Numbered from the stretch's first letter, positions 10,046-20,317 are shown. The stretch: DNA of 64,000 bases from Oleiphilus messinensis (GCF_002162375.1 NZ_CP021425.1:4109001-4173000), one strand, 5' to 3'. Program-made: numbers and translations. The notes: a model not told the origin generated them from the letters alone.

Positions 10046-12076
10046 ATGTCAGATACACCCCGCAAAATTCTTGTTACGAGCGCTTTACCCTATGCCAATG
10101 GACCCATTCATTTAGGCCACTTGCTGGAATACATTCAAACCGATATCTGGGTTCGCTATCAAAAAATGCGCGGTGAGCACTGCACTTACGTCTGCGCGGA
10201 TGATGCCCATGGCACTGCAATAATGTTAAGAGCGGAGCGTGAGGGCATCACATCCGAACAACTCATAGACCGGATAAGGGAGGAACATCAGCAGGATTTT
10301 GCTGACTTTCTGATCGAATTCGACAACTACCATTCCACCCACTCGGAAGAAAACCGTGAGTTATCCGCATTGATCTATGAGCGCTTGGTAGCTGATAACA
10401 AAATCGCACAACGGGAAATTATTCAAGCTTATGACCCGGAGAAGGAAATGTTCCTCGCAGACCGGTTCATCAAAGGCACTTGCCCTCGCTGTAAGGCCGA
10501 AGATCAATACGGTGACAACTGCGAAGCCTGTGGCCACACCTACACCCCTGCAGAACTGATCGACCCAAGATCTGCAATATCCGGTGCGAAGCCGGTCAAC
10601 AAGGCCTCGACTCACTTTTTCTTCAAGCTTCCGGAATTTCAAGACTTCCTGACGGAGTGGACTCGCAGCGGAACGCTACAACCGCAGATTGCCAATAAAC
10701 TGGCCGAATGGCTGGATGCCGGATTACAGGAATGGGACATCAGCCGGGATGCGCCCTATTTTGGTTTCGAGATTCCGGGCCAAGCCGGCAAATACTTCTA
10801 CGTCTGGCTGGATGCACCCATTGGATACATGGCCAGTTTCAAACACCTGTGCGAACGTCGTGACGACCTGGACTTCGATGAGTATTGGGGTGCAGACTCA
10901 AAAGCGGAGCTTTATCATTTTATTGGCAAGGACATCATTAATTTTCACGCCTTGTTCTGGCCCTCAATGCTTTCTTCGGCTCAATTCAGAACACCAACTG
11001 CGGTATACGCGCACGGTTTCGTTACCGTGGATGGCACAAAGATGTCGAAGTCTCGCGGCACATTTATCATGGCGCGGACTTATTTGAACCACCTTAAACC
11101 CGAATATCTGCGTTATTACTTTGCCTCAAAACTGACCAGCAACGTGGATGACCTGGATTTAAACCTGGCGGATTTCGCACAGAAAGTAAACTCCGATCTT
11201 GTGGGCAAAGTCGTAAATATCGCCAGTCGATGCGCAAACTTCATAACCAAGCGATTCTCGGGTGTACTGGCGAGCGAGTGCACCGAACCCGAACTGATGG
11301 CCCGATTTATCAATGCAGGCAGCGACATTGAAGCCCATTACGAAAACCGGGAATTCGCCAAAGCCATGCGAAACATCATGGAGCTGGCTGATACGGCCAA
11401 TCAATACATAAACGATAAAGAACCCTGGGTCATCGCCAAGCAGGAAGGACAAGAGCAAGCGCTGCACACGATCTGCACCAACGCAATCAACATGTTCCGA
11501 CTGCTTGTAACCTATCTTGCCCCGGTATTGCCGGAAACCGCAGCCAATGCGGAAGCTTTCCTGAACACAAGATTGACCTGGCAATCCCGTGCCGACTTGT
11601 TGCTTGGGCACAAGATCGAACCATTCAAGGCCATGATGAGTCGCATCGACACGAAACAGATTGAACAAATGATTGAAGACTCAAAAGAAGGTGATCCTGC
11701 AATCAAAACAGCAGAATTAACACAACCCAAAGAAGATGAGACTTTCGCAGAAGAAATCGAATTCCCCGATTTTGCGAAAGTCGATCTGAGAGTAGCGATA
11801 ATCGAAAAAGCGCAGCACGTTGACGGCGCGGACAAACTGCTTCAGCTGACACTGGATGTCGGTGGCGTCAAGAAAAATGTATTTGCCGGCATTAAATCCG
11901 CATACAAACCGGAAGAACTGGAAGGCAGACTGACCGTTATGGTCGCGAACCTGAAACCCCGAAAAATGAAGTTCGGATTATCTGAAGGAATGGTACTTGC
12001 GGCGGGTCGCGGCAAAAAAGGCATTTGGCTACTGGCCCCGGATTCCGGGGCTGAACCCGGCATGCGCATCCAGTAA
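10046..12076 (+). CDS. metG: Methionyl-tRNA synthetase
   Basis: Charges tRNA-Met with methionine. The class I signatures are [10 protein letters not shown] (HIGH box) and [11 protein letters not shown] (KMSKS loop), with a zinc knuckle CPRC-x9-CEAC between them. The last 110 or so residues are the tRNA-binding OB-fold domain that dimerises the E. coli-type enzyme ([31 protein letters not shown] in part). From the ATG at 10046 the protein has 676 residues, the standard length; the frame is open further upstream but that part overlaps the apbC leader and has no family match. A perfect hairpin follows the stop codon. Confidence 0.96.
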   Translation: MSDTPRKILVTSALPYANGPIHLGHLLEYIQTDIWVRYQKMRGEHCTYVCADDAHGTAIMLRAEREGITSEQLIDRIREEHQQDFADFLIEFDNYHSTHSEENRELSALIYERLVADNKIAQREIIQAYDPEKEMFLADRFIKGTCPRCKAEDQYGDNCEACGHTYTPAELIDPRSAISGAKPVNKASTHFFFKLPEFQDFLTEWTRSGTLQPQIANKLAEWLDAGLQEWDISRDAPYFGFEIPGQAGKYFYVWLDAPIGYMASFKHLCERRDDLDFDEYWGADSKAELYHFIGKDIINFHALFWPSMLSSAQFRTPTAVYAHGFVTVDGTKMSKSRGTFIMARTYLNHLKPEYLRYYFASKLTSNVDDLDLNLADFAQKVNSDLVGKVVNIASRCANFITKRFSGVLASECTEPELMARFINAGSDIEAHYENREFAKAMRNIMELADTANQYINDKEPWVIAKQEGQEQALHTICTNAINMFRLLVTYLAPVLPETAANAEAFLNTRLTWQSRADLLLGHKIEPFKAMMSRIDTKQIEQMIEDSKEGDPAIKTAELTQPKEDETFAEEIEFPDFAKVDLRVAIIEKAQHVDGADKLLQLTLDVGGVKKNVFAGIKSAYKPEELEGRLTVMVANLKPRKMKFGLSEGMVLAAGRGKKGIWLLAPDSGAEPGMRIQ

Positions 12077-12087
12077 GAAATTGTCCA

Positions 12088-12121
12088 GGCCTGCAGGTCA
12101 GTTGCCCTGCAGGCCAGTTTT
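12088..12121 (+). terminator. Terminator after metG
   Basis: A perfect 10-bp inverted repeat, GGCCTGCAGG and CCTGCAGGCC, separated by eight bases and followed by AGTTTT, starts 12 bases after the metG stop. This fits a rho-independent terminator, with a short T-run. Confidence 0.75.
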
Positions 12122-12372
12122 AGCCTTGCCATGTCTTGATTTCGCAGCCTTACACACTCCACCTTAATGTTGGCTTTCAGATCCTAGCTCATCTACACAG
12201 GTTATTTCCTGGTATTTATTCCTGTTAACTCCCTGATCCAGCCCACGCTAAAAAAGCTCTGACAACTTATCCCGAATGATGTACACAGACCTAATGCCCA
12301 CATCTATCATCCTCGCATTCCGTTCGTCTGAGTTAAACAGAAAAAGAATCCTGATCCAGCCTGCAAAGTTTC

Positions 12373-12401
12373 TTGAACCACACCATCAAGATAAGGATAA
12401 T
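12373..12401 (+). promoter_or_regulatory. Probable sigma-70 promoter of the rnf operon
   Basis: TTGAAC and GATAAT are separated by exactly 17 bp and lie about 50 bp before the rnfA start. The rest of the 12122-12449 intergenic stretch (about 330 bp) holds nothing else I can recognise. The call is by consensus and position only. Confidence 0.45.
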
Positions 12402-12449
12402 AGCCGGTTGCATTTGGACACTTAACATAAAGAGGTTGTTTTCGGACCC

Positions 12450-13031
12450 ATGACCGAATACCTGCTAATACTGGTTAGTACCATATTGGTAAACAATTTT
12501 GTACTGGTACAGTTTCTTGGACTCTGCCCGTTTATGGGTGTTTCCAATAAACTGGAAACGGCTATGGGCATGTCCCTGGCGACCACATTCGTACTAACAT
12601 TATCATCCCTGTGTAGCTACCTTTCGTACACGCTATTGCTCAAACCGTTGGGCCTGGAATATTTGCAGACCATCACATTTATTCTGGTCATTGCCGTCGT
12701 TGTGCAATTTACCGAAATGGTTGTCCGCAAAACCAGCCCGTTACTGTATCGCGTACTCGGCATATTCCTGCCACTCATTACTACAAACTGTGCCGTACTC
12801 GGGGTCGCGCTGCTCAATATCAAAAAACAGAATGGCTTTATCGAATCCATACTTTATGGCTTCGGCGCAGCGGCCGGCTTTTCGTTGGTGCTGGTCTTGT
12901 TTTCTGCAATGCGAGAGCGAATAGCCGTCGCCGATGTCCCAACACCTTTCAAGGGCGCATCCATCGGAATGATCACCGCTGCCTTGATGTCATTAGCATT
13001 TTTAGGCTTTGCCGGTCTGGTTAACATTTAG
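12450..13031 (+). CDS. rnfA: Rnf electron transport complex subunit A
   Basis: An integral membrane subunit of the Rnf complex (193 residues, about six transmembrane segments), starting with the typical [20 protein letters not shown] and containing [17 protein letters not shown] with the conserved cysteine near the N-terminus and [12 protein letters not shown] in the second half. RnfA and RnfE are homologous, inversely inserted membrane proteins that hold a [2Fe-2S] cluster between their conserved cysteines. It is the first gene of rnfABCDGE-nth on the plus strand. The complex moves electrons between NADH and ferredoxin or, as RsxABCDGE, keeps SoxR reduced. Confidence 0.95.
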   Translation: MTEYLLILVSTILVNNFVLVQFLGLCPFMGVSNKLETAMGMSLATTFVLTLSSLCSYLSYTLLLKPLGLEYLQTITFILVIAVVVQFTEMVVRKTSPLLYRVLGIFLPLITTNCAVLGVALLNIKKQNGFIESILYGFGAAAGFSLVLVLFSAMRERIAVADVPTPFKGASIGMITAALMSLAFLGFAGLVNI

Positions 13032-13055
13032 AACTCACCTTGGAGAACGATCAAA

Positions 13056-13655
13056 ATGACTGTTCTGGGCACTGCTGTATTTGCCATGCTCGGCCTGGCC
13101 TTGGTTTTCGGCGTAATTTTGGGCTATGCAGCTATTCGATTCAAAGTTGAAGGCAATCCCATTGTCGATCAAATCGATGCAATTTTACCCCAAACCCAAT
13201 GTGGACAATGCGGTTACCCTGGCTGTAGACCTTATGCCGAAGCCATCGCAGGTGGCGATCTTATCAACAAATGCCCACCTGGCGGTGAGAATACCATTCA
13301 GGAACTGGCAGACCTGCTCGATGTTGAGCCACTGCCACTGGATGAGGAGCATGGCGAAGAAAAAGGAAAACAGGTCGCTTACATTCGCGAAGACGAATGC
13401 ATTGGCTGCACAAAGTGCATTCAGGCCTGCCCTGTAGATGCAATTTTAGGTGCAGCGAAGCAAATGCATACTGTCATAGCTGATGAGTGCACCGGTTGTG
13501 ACCTCTGTGTCGAGCCCTGCCCAGTAGATTGTATTGATATGCTACCAGTAGCGACAACGATTCGCAGCTGGGGCTGGCAAAAACCGGAAAACCTGATCGC
13601 ATCTGACCGCTCCACAATTGTGGAGAGTAACCCTCGTGAGGAGGCCGCAGCTTAA
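13056..13655 (+). CDS. rnfB: Rnf electron transport complex subunit B
   Basis: The iron-sulfur subunit of the Rnf complex. A single N-terminal membrane anchor (about residues 5-27) is followed by the four-cysteine Fes domain (CGQCGYPGC plus a later cysteine in NKCPPGG) and two bacterial ferredoxin motifs, [12 protein letters not shown] and [12 protein letters not shown], for two [4Fe-4S] clusters. At 199 residues it has the normal gammaproteobacterial size. Its stop codon overlaps the rnfC start (TTAATG), a sign of translational coupling inside the operon. Confidence 0.95.
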   Translation: MTVLGTAVFAMLGLALVFGVILGYAAIRFKVEGNPIVDQIDAILPQTQCGQCGYPGCRPYAEAIAGGDLINKCPPGGENTIQELADLLDVEPLPLDEEHGEEKGKQVAYIREDECIGCTKCIQACPVDAILGAAKQMHTVIADECTGCDLCVEPCPVDCIDMLPVATTIRSWGWQKPENLIASDRSTIVESNPREEAAA

Positions 13656-15994
13656 TGCGTCAAATTTGGGATTTTAATGGTGGTATTCACCCACCCGAAC
13701 ACAAATCTGTATCCAACCAAAATCCGATTCAATCAGCAGGCATCCCCGGGCAGCTTGTTATCCCTCTGCAACAGCATATTGGTGGCCCCGCAGATCCACT
13801 GGTAAAAGTTGGAGACACGGTTCTCAAAGGGCAGAAACTCGCAGAGCCTCTCGGCTTTATTAGTGCCGCTGTACACGCACCGACTTCGGGAACGATTGCA
13901 GATATCTGCGATCTTCCTGTGGCCCATCCTTCAGGCATGACGGACTGCTGCATTGTTCTTATACCCGACGGGAATGATCAATGGATCCAGCTTGAGCAAC
14001 GGGCGTCTTACACGGATTTATCGCCAAATGAAATCCTGCACATCATTCGGGACAAAGGCATTGCGGGTATGGGTGGTGCGGGCTTCCCGACGGAAGTAAA
14101 GCTGCATCCCCCGAAACAGGACAAAGTAAAAACCCTGATCCTGAATGGTGCGGAATGCGAACCCTACATCACCGCCGACGATATGCTCATGCGCGAAAGA
14201 GCGAGCGAAATCATCCTCGGTCTGGAAATTATGGCCTTTATACTGGAACCGGATGAATGTCTGATCGGCATAGAAGACAATAAACCGGAAGCCATTGATG
14301 CCATGCGCGCCGCGGTAGCTGGCACCAAAATCCAGGTGGTCGTTATTCCAACAAAATACCCCAGCGGTGGGGAAAAGCAACTGATCAAAATATTGACCGG
14401 ACAGGAAGTACCTTCTGGCTCGATTCCGGCTGATGTCGGCGTGATGTGCCAGAACGTCGCAACAGCAGCTGCAATCTACAGGGCTGTTTATTTTGATGAA
14501 CCGCTAATCAGCCGAATTATCACGCTCACCGGGGATGCTCTGCAACAGCCGGGCAACTATGAAATACTGATCGGAAGCCAGGTAGGCTGGTTGTTGGAGC
14601 TCGCCGGAGCCCGGGAACAGCAGATTTCGAGAACTATTATGGGGGGCCCGATGATGGGGTTCACCATTCAGTCAGCAGATGTGCCTGCAATCAAAACCAG
14701 CAACTGCATTATCGCGGGAACACGGGAGGAGCTCCCTCCCCCCCCACCCGCACAAGCCTGCATTCGCTGTGGAATCTGTGTTGAAGCCTGCCCGATGGAA
14801 TTACTTCCCCAACAGCTCTACTGGTTCTCGAAAGCACAAGAGTTCGAAAAAGCAGAACACCACAATCTCGCAGACTGCATTGAATGTGGTGCTTGCTCTT
14901 ATGTCTGCCCCAGCGCAATCCCGCTGGTTCAGTATTATCGTTACGCAAAAGGGGAAATCCGGCAAAACCGCCTGGAACAGGCCAAATCCGACAAGGCAAG
15001 AAACCGCTTTGAATTCCGTCAGGAGCGTCAGGAACGCGAACTGGCCGAAAAAGATGCAAAACGAAAAGCCCGCGCAGAAGCGGCAGCTCAAGCACAAGCC
15101 AAGAAGCGAGCCGAGGCAAACGCTGATGAGCCACCTAAAAGCGCCGCCGCTCCAGATGATCGAAAAGCAGCAGTTGCAGCCGCACTGGAACGCGTCGCAG
15201 CCAAGAAATCAGCTCCAGCCACAGATTCGAAAACAGGAACGAAAACGGAAAACACGCCTCAGCGCTCCCTGGCTGATATTCAGGCAGACTATGACAAGGC
15301 CTTAGCCAAACTGGACAAACTCAAGGCCACTGCGCAAGAACTTGAGTCAGATGACCCGGCACGGGAAAAAATGGAACGGGCGATCAGCAAAAATGAAACT
15401 CGTGTAGAGCAGGCGCGGCTCGCTCTTGAAGATGCCAAAAACAACCAGAAACCAGATTCGGCAGATACTCCAAGCGCGAGCGAAACAGTGACTAGCGAAT
15501 CACAAGTATCGCCAGGAACGAGTGCTGTCCCCCCAACGACAGAGAAAAGTCTCGACGAGTTACAGGCGATCTATGAAAAAGCGCAAGCAAAGCAGGAAAA
15601 GCTCCAAAACACGCTTGCTGATCTACCAGAAGGTGATCCTGCGCGGGAAAAGATGATCAGAGCAATCGACAAAAACGAAGGCAGAGTGATACAAGCCAAA
15701 CAGGAATGGCAAGCCGCTCAATCAGCCACTGCGACGTTGCCAATCGAGATCGAGCAACTGGAACAGAATGTCGAAAAGGCCAGACTCAAACTCGACAATA
15801 TGAAATCATCACTGGATGATGCCAAAGCGCATCAACCAGAACTGGTTGAGAAACTGCAAAGGGCTGTGCAAAAAAACGAGATGCGTTTGTCCGCTGCAGA
15901 GCAAGCTCTTGAAGAGGCGCGGAAAAATTCGTCTACGACCGCAAAAAATGATACCAGTCCATCAACAAAACCGACCCATGACCGAGGCTTTTAA
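13655..15994 (+). CDS. rnfC: Rnf electron transport complex subunit C, with repeated C-terminal tail
   Basis: The soluble NADH/FMN-binding subunit. The first 450 or so residues are the conserved part: the barrel-sandwich N-terminus, GMGGAGFPTEVKLHPP for flavin binding, NGAECEPYITADD, and two ferredoxin motifs CIRCGICVEACP and CIECGACSYVCP. The remaining 330 or so residues are a charged Ala/Lys/Glu-rich, coiled-coil-like tail, giving 779 residues in all. Within that tail a unit of about 65-75 residues recurs three times, each with a Leu-rich start, then a motif like DDPAREKMERAISKNETRV; the second reads GDPAREKMIRAIDKNEGRV and the third is more diverged (LVEKLQRAVQKNEMRL). Tails on RnfC are common in gammaproteobacteria, but their role is unclear. 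It overlaps rnfB and rnfD by single bases. Confidence 0.95.
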   Translation: MRQIWDFNGGIHPPEHKSVSNQNPIQSAGIPGQLVIPLQQHIGGPADPLVKVGDTVLKGQKLAEPLGFISAAVHAPTSGTIADICDLPVAHPSGMTDCCIVLIPDGNDQWIQLEQRASYTDLSPNEILHIIRDKGIAGMGGAGFPTEVKLHPPKQDKVKTLILNGAECEPYITADDMLMRERASEIILGLEIMAFILEPDECLIGIEDNKPEAIDAMRAAVAGTKIQVVVIPTKYPSGGEKQLIKILTGQEVPSGSIPADVGVMCQNVATAAAIYRAVYFDEPLISRIITLTGDALQQPGNYEILIGSQVGWLLELAGAREQQISRTIMGGPMMGFTIQSADVPAIKTSNCIIAGTREELPPPPPAQACIRCGICVEACPMELLPQQLYWFSKAQEFEKAEHHNLADCIECGACSYVCPSAIPLVQYYRYAKGEIRQNRLEQAKSDKARNRFEFRQERQERELAEKDAKRKARAEAAAQAQAKKRAEANADEPPKSAAAPDDRKAAVAAALERVAAKKSAPATDSKTGTKTENTPQRSLADIQADYDKALAKLDKLKATAQELESDDPAREKMERAISKNETRVEQARLALEDAKNNQKPDSADTPSASETVTSESQVSPGTSAVPPTTEKSLDELQAIYEKAQAKQEKLQNTLADLPEGDPAREKMIRAIDKNEGRVIQAKQEWQAAQSATATLPIEIEQLEQNVEKARLKLDNMKSSLDDAKAHQPELVEKLQRAVQKNEMRLSAAEQALEEARKNSSTTAKNDTSPSTKPTHDRGF

Positions 15995-17043
15995 TGGCTT
16001 GGATTAATATTTCATCACCGCATGTTACCGGGCCACAATCGACTTCCTGGATCATGCAGCAAGTAATAATCGCCGCTCTACCGGGCATCGCAGCGCTCAC
16101 CTATTTTTTTGGCTGGGGAAACCTGATCAATATTATTTGGTGCAGCCTGATCGCCATCGGAGCAGAAGCGCTCATCATGCGCCTTCGGCAACGCCCGGTG
16201 GGCTTTTATATCAAGGATTACAGCGCACTCGTTACTGCCATCCTGCTGGGCATTGCACTTCCACAATTCACACCCTGGTGGACATCAATGGTCGCCGTAC
16301 TTTTTGCCGTCATCGTCGCCAAACACCTGTATGGCGGAATGGGTTACAACCCCTTCAATCCAGCCATGGCGGGCTATGCACTCGTTCTGATATCCTTCCC
16401 CCTACCGATGACAACGACTTGGGCAACACCTGACGGAATTGCCCAAGCACCTTCATTTATCGAGCATCTGGCTATCTTATTCGGCAGTTTTTCTGTTGAA
16501 AATATCGACGCATTTACAGCAGCAACACCTCTGGATATTTACAAACATGAAATCAGTCATGCCACCGCCGAAGTCGTAACCCAGCACGCCTCTTTTGGCT
16601 CACTGGTCGCAAAAGGGTGGGAATGGGTCAACTTCGCGTTTCTCCTGGGTGGACTGTATCTCATACTACAAAAAGTAATCACGTGGCATACCCCGGTTGC
16701 CCTCATTACAAGCTTGACGCTGATGGCTTTTGCGTTCGGCTGGGATGCGGACCAAGCCACGCCACCACTATTGCACCTCTGTGCCGGTGCGACGATGTTA
16801 GGTGCTTTTTTTATTGCGACTGATCCTGTATCAGGCCCTTCAAGCAAGCTCGGAAAATTATGGTATGGTGCAGGGGTCGGCCTGTTACTGTACATCATAC
16901 GCGCCTATGGAAACTATCCTGATGCAATTGCCTTTTCTGTATTGCTTATGAATTTTGCCGCGCCGTTTATCGATTACTATACCCAGCCAAGAACATACGG
17001 GCACGGCAAAGCTAACAAAGGCATTGCAGGAAAACGTCGATGA
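15994..17043 (+). CDS. rnfD: Rnf electron transport complex subunit D
   Basis: A polytopic membrane subunit of 349 residues related to NqrB of the Na+-pumping NADH:quinone reductase. It starts with the short segment ISSPHVTGPQST and contains about nine to ten hydrophobic segments. The covalent FMN attachment site is expected at the threonine of TAATPLD (about Thr178), bound through a phosphoester in this family. FGGMGYNPFNPAMAGY-like sequence, here GGMGYNPFNPAMAGY, lies in the middle. Its stop overlaps the start of rnfG by four bases (ATGA). Confidence 0.94.
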   Translation: MAWINISSPHVTGPQSTSWIMQQVIIAALPGIAALTYFFGWGNLINIIWCSLIAIGAEALIMRLRQRPVGFYIKDYSALVTAILLGIALPQFTPWWTSMVAVLFAVIVAKHLYGGMGYNPFNPAMAGYALVLISFPLPMTTTWATPDGIAQAPSFIEHLAILFGSFSVENIDAFTAATPLDIYKHEISHATAEVVTQHASFGSLVAKGWEWVNFAFLLGGLYLILQKVITWHTPVALITSLTLMAFAFGWDADQATPPLLHLCAGATMLGAFFIATDPVSGPSSKLGKLWYGAGVGLLLYIIRAYGNYPDAIAFSVLLMNFAAPFIDYYTQPRTYGHGKANKGIAGKRR

Positions 17044-17720
17044 ATACGATTACTCAGTCCGTTTTAAGAAGTGCGATTGGTCTGGGACTTTTCGCTATCA
17101 TCACAGCAGGCTTGATTGCGGCAACCAAAATGCTGACTCGGGATGAAATTGACTATCAAATCCGGAAAGCACAATCTAAAGCCCTGCTGGAACTTGTACC
17201 GGAAAACGAGCATGACAACGATTTGCTGGCAGATACACTCGAACTGCCACAGTCTGACTTGCTTGGCACTCAAACATCGACCGTTGCGTATCTTGCCAAA
17301 AAACAAAATAACGTCGAAGCGGTTATATTGCCGACCATCGCTCCGGATGGATACAGCGGCACCATTGAGATGATCACTGCAATCGAGCGGGATGGCACAC
17401 TGAAAGGCGTTCGGGTGCTGAAACATAAAGAAACACCCGGCCTTGGCGACAAGATCGAAGTTCGAAAATCAGACTGGATTCTAGCGTTCACCGGTAAGTC
17501 TTTGGACAACACTTCAGAAACCAGCTGGAAAGTCCGAAAGGACGGAGGCGAATTTGATCAGTTAACCGGCGCGACCATCACGCCAAGAGCCGTAGTTAAA
17601 GCAGTACATGGGAGTTTACGCTATTTTCATCAGAATAAAGCACAATTGTTACTCACTGGTGATAAGACAGATGATAAGCAAGCTTCCACAACAAATACGC
17701 ATCCTGCCACGATTCAATAA
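17040..17720 (+). CDS. rnfG: Rnf electron transport complex subunit G
   Basis: A periplasm-facing flavoprotein subunit anchored by one N-terminal transmembrane helix (about residues 10-28). Related to NqrC, it carries FMN covalently bound to a threonine of the S/T-G-A-T motif, seen here as [12 protein letters not shown] with the acceptor near Thr179. [12 protein letters not shown] is the other conserved block. At 226 residues it is slightly long because of a polar C-terminal tail. It overlaps rnfD by four bases and is followed after 11 bp by rnfE. Confidence 0.93.
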   Translation: MNTITQSVLRSAIGLGLFAIITAGLIAATKMLTRDEIDYQIRKAQSKALLELVPENEHDNDLLADTLELPQSDLLGTQTSTVAYLAKKQNNVEAVILPTIAPDGYSGTIEMITAIERDGTLKGVRVLKHKETPGLGDKIEVRKSDWILAFTGKSLDNTSETSWKVRKDGGEFDQLTGATITPRAVVKAVHGSLRYFHQNKAQLLLTGDKTDDKQASTTNTHPATIQ

Positions 17721-17731
17721 AGAGACAGGCC

Positions 17732-18499
17732 ATGGAACACGCAGATAATACTGACATCCCGGTTACCGATATGTCGCCCCCTTCAAAATCACGAACTGAT
17801 TACGGTGAGATCGCTCACAATGGTTTGTGGAAAAATAACCCGGCCTTGGTTCAACTACTCGGCCTGTGTCCATTACTCGCAGTAACCGGTACCGTTGTGA
17901 ACGCACTAGGACTCGGGTTGGCAACCATTATTGTTCTGGTCGGTTCAAATACCTCCGTTTCGTTGATCAGAAACTTTGTCCCCGAAACGGTGCGCTTACC
18001 TGCATTCGTAATGATCATAGCCTCCTTCGTGACCTGCGCAGAACTGCTGATGCAAGCATTTACGTATGAGCTTTATCAAATCCTGGGCATATTCATCCCA
18101 CTTATTGTTACAAACTGCGCCATACTCGGCAGAGCCGATGCATTTGCCTCCAAAAACGCTGTACTCCCCTCGGCATTTGATGGCCTGATGATGGGCGTTG
18201 GTTTCACCATTGTACTTGTAGTACTCGGAGCCTTGCGGGAAACGATTGGTCAAGGGGTATTGTTCAGCAACATGGAATTACTGTTCGGAGAAGCGGCAAT
18301 CCATTGGAAGATCACCCTCATGGATGGCTATCAGGATTTTCTGTTCTTGATACTTCCCCCGGGTGCTTTTTTTGGAATGGGTTTACTAATCGCCGGGAAA
18401 AACATTCTGGATGAACGCGCCAAGAAAAAACTGCAGAGCCAAAAAATCGAGAAAACAGCCGTGTCAAAACGGGTCCGAGTCACAGGAAATGTTGGCTAA
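17732..18499 (+). CDS. rnfE: Rnf electron transport complex subunit E
   Basis: The sixth Rnf subunit, a membrane protein homologous to RnfA and NqrD, with about six hydrophobic segments. Conserved pieces are [22 protein letters not shown], here shortened as [11 protein letters not shown], and [20 protein letters not shown]. The 255-residue product has a polar N-terminal extension of about 30 residues. The stop codon overlaps the start of nth by one base (TAATG), which closes the rnfABCDGE-nth operon in the usual order. Confidence 0.94.
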   Translation: MEHADNTDIPVTDMSPPSKSRTDYGEIAHNGLWKNNPALVQLLGLCPLLAVTGTVVNALGLGLATIIVLVGSNTSVSLIRNFVPETVRLPAFVMIIASFVTCAELLMQAFTYELYQILGIFIPLIVTNCAILGRADAFASKNAVLPSAFDGLMMGVGFTIVLVVLGALRETIGQGVLFSNMELLFGEAAIHWKITLMDGYQDFLFLILPPGAFFGMGLLIAGKNILDERAKKKLQSQKIEKTAVSKRVRVTGNVG

Positions 18500-19134
18500 T
18501 GAATAAAGAGAAACGGACGGAAATTTTTACTCGTCTGAGAGCCGAAAACCCGTCTCCTGAAACTGAGCTGGCTTACGACACACCATTTGAGCTGCTGGTT
18601 GCGGTAACATTGTCAGCACAGGCAACAGACAAGGGCGTCAACAAGGCAACAGCAAAGCTATTTCCGGTTGCGAATACACCTGAAGCGATTCTGAAGCTCG
18701 GACTGGAAGGATTAAAAGAGTACATCCGGACGATAGGGTTATATAACAGCAAAGCCGAAAACATTATTAAAGCCTGTGAAATTCTGGTAACCAAACACGA
18801 CTCGGAAGTACCACAAACCCGAGACGAACTCACAGAGTTACCCGGCGTTGGCCGGAAAACAGCTAACGTTGTGCTTAACACCGCTTTCGGCCAACCAACC
18901 ATGGCAGTCGATACCCATATTTTCCGGGTATCAAATCGGACAGGCATTGCTAAAGGCAAAGACGTCAGGCAAGTTGAAGATCGCTTACTCCGACTCACCC
19001 CTAAAGAATTCCTGCTGGATGCCCACCACTGGCTCATTTTGCACGGACGCTATATCTGCACTGCGCGCTCGCCCAAATGCAATGCCTGCCTGATATCAGA
19101 CCTCTGCGAGTATAAAGAGAAAACGCTGGACTAG
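18499..19134 (+). CDS. nth: Endonuclease III
   Basis: A bifunctional DNA glycosylase/AP lyase that removes oxidised pyrimidines. The helix-hairpin-helix ELPGVGRKTANVVL carries the catalytic lysine, and the aspartate is in AVDTHIFRVSNR. The C-terminal [4Fe-4S] loop has the spacing C-x6-C-x2-C-x5-C (CTARSPKCNACLISDLC). The length of 211 residues is standard. It is the last gene of the rnf operon, overlapping rnfE by one base; this rnf-nth pairing is widely conserved. Confidence 0.96.
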   Translation: MNKEKRTEIFTRLRAENPSPETELAYDTPFELLVAVTLSAQATDKGVNKATAKLFPVANTPEAILKLGLEGLKEYIRTIGLYNSKAENIIKACEILVTKHDSEVPQTRDELTELPGVGRKTANVVLNTAFGQPTMAVDTHIFRVSNRTGIAKGKDVRQVEDRLLRLTPKEFLLDAHHWLILHGRYICTARSPKCNACLISDLCEYKEKTLD

Positions 19135-19168
19135 GGTCTTCTATGAACTCCCCCTCCGAGATCATATT

Positions 19169-19207
19169 AGAGTAAATACTCTTGCCAAGTTAGAGCTACT
19201 ACTCTAA
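19169..19207. promoter_or_regulatory. Two adjacent dyad symmetries, possible operator
   Basis: AGAGTA-AA-TACTCT (19169-19182) is a perfect palindrome, and TTAGAG-N6-CTCTAA (19190-19207) is a second one. Their centres are 23 bp apart, about two helical turns. They lie after nth and upstream of the small gene at 19340. An operator for a dimeric regulator is possible, but no regulator is identified. Confidence 0.35.
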
Positions 19208-19339
19208 AATTAGCTCAAGAATAACTCAATAATGACCTGCTCCGGTCATACGGCCGGTCTGTTAGCAGCGTAGAGCGAGTGCAATAGGCCAATCAGGCCA
19301 TTCACCGACTCTTTCAAGCATGAACACTGGAGACACACT

Positions 19340-19621
19340 ATGATTTATTCAGGTAGCATGAACGACAAGATGTTGCAGCGTGTTGAAAAAGCAATTGTTA
19401 ATATCGAATCAGTACACCAAAACCTAGTCGATAAGCCTTTCGCATTGATCGAAAAGTCGAAGTTTTTAAGCAAAACAGCTCAACCTGCGAAACTCAACCA
19501 CAAAACTGCGATTGAGAAGTTCTATCGCGGACTGCGAGACTTAACTGAGGCCGGATTCCATTTCAATAACCAGATATCTGAATTGATGTCGGTGATGAAC
19601 ACTCATCAACGTTCGCAGTAA
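19340..19621 (+). CDS. Small protein of unknown function
   Basis: A 93-residue protein I do not recognise. It is soluble and mixed-charge, probably mainly helical, with no signal peptide and no cysteines. The N-terminal half (MLQRVEKAIVNIESVHQNLV) looks amphipathic and the C-terminal half includes KFYRGLRDLTEAGFHFNNQ. That style somewhat resembles small phasin-like or helical adaptor proteins, but no motif supports a function. GGAG seven bases before the ATG supports translation. It is a monocistron, with possible operators upstream and a clear terminator just downstream, which argues for a real gene. Confidence 0.62.
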   Translation: MIYSGSMNDKMLQRVEKAIVNIESVHQNLVDKPFALIEKSKFLSKTAQPAKLNHKTAIEKFYRGLRDLTEAGFHFNNQISELMSVMNTHQRSQ

Positions 19622-19635
19622 TATCGCAATTACAA

Positions 19636-19661
19636 AAAACGGAGCACAATGCTCCGTTTTG
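19636..19661. terminator. Bidirectional terminator between the small gene and the CHI-like gene
   Basis: Stem AACGGAGCA / TGCTCCGTT with a three-base loop, A-rich on the left and T-rich on the right, lies between two convergent genes and can act in both directions. Confidence 0.85.
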
Positions 19662-19684
19662 TCGTTTTTCAAGAATGCGGGATA

Positions 19685-20245
19685 TTACTTACCCAACATC
19701 GCTTTTTTCAAGTCATCCTGAGCAGGGTTATCAGACAACCAAATGCCGAACAGGGCCTTCTTGAAAGTCATGTCGCCAATTGTATCTTTCAGCTTTGCAT
19801 TTTTATAAACCTCAACACCTTTGCTAGGCACGTAAACCAGATCGAAAACATCGTTTTCTTTAATTTCTTCCTGGAAAACGCCCATGAACGCATCGATGTC
19901 CGCTTTAATCGGCGCAACATTTCCACCTGTCGCATTCACGAAACCTTCATTGGTTGCGCTCTGCATTTTCTCACTGGTAACCAATCCGGAAACCATGTGC
20001 AGCTTAATCGCTTGAGGCTCATCAGCATTGATGACTGCCATTGCATCCCGGGAACCGGAAGCCGTGTACAAGCCACCCACATAGATATCCATAAACCATT
20101 TGGTACGAATTCCAGCACCTTGCAGGTTCAGTGTTTTCCCTGCAGCACTCATCGTATCATCAATATTTACACCGGCAACTTCTTTAGCCATTGCAAGTGG
20201 AGACAGTACCATTGAAAGTACAAAGGCAGTAATTACTTGTTTCAT
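19685..20245 (-). CDS. Exported chalcone isomerase-like protein
   Basis: A 186-residue protein with a cleavable signal peptide (MKQVITAFVLSMVLSPLAMA, cleavage after residue 20), so periplasmic. The mature part matches the bacterial chalcone isomerase-like family: LQGAGIRTKWFMDIYVGGLY near the start, in pieces GAGIRTKWFMDIYVGGLY, and KALFGIWLSDNPAQDDLKKAMLG at the end, here IWLSDNPAQDDLKKAML. Bacterial members are not known to act on flavonoids, and related folds bind fatty acids, so a lipid-binding role is possible but unproven. It is a single gene with a terminator at its 3' side. Confidence 0.82.
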   Translation of the reverse strand: MKQVITAFVLSMVLSPLAMAKEVAGVNIDDTMSAAGKTLNLQGAGIRTKWFMDIYVGGLYTASGSRDAMAVINADEPQAIKLHMVSGLVTSEKMQSATNEGFVNATGGNVAPIKADIDAFMGVFQEEIKENDVFDLVYVPSKGVEVYKNAKLKDTIGDMTFKKALFGIWLSDNPAQDDLKKAMLGK

Positions 20246-20317
20246 TTTAGTGTTATCCCTAAATTAGAATTTTTATTGAACTCTGAAAGCCCTACCTTGC
20301 ATATGCTTAATCACATA

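Noticed and set aside
10361-10642. Minus-strand open frame of 93 codons inside metG
   Set aside because: It lies wholly within metG, whose signatures are unbroken through this region.
14709-15305. Open frames of more than 100 codons on both strands inside rnfC
   Set aside because: They are by-products of the biased Ala/Lys/Glu-rich codons; RnfC itself is in frame with the operon overlaps.
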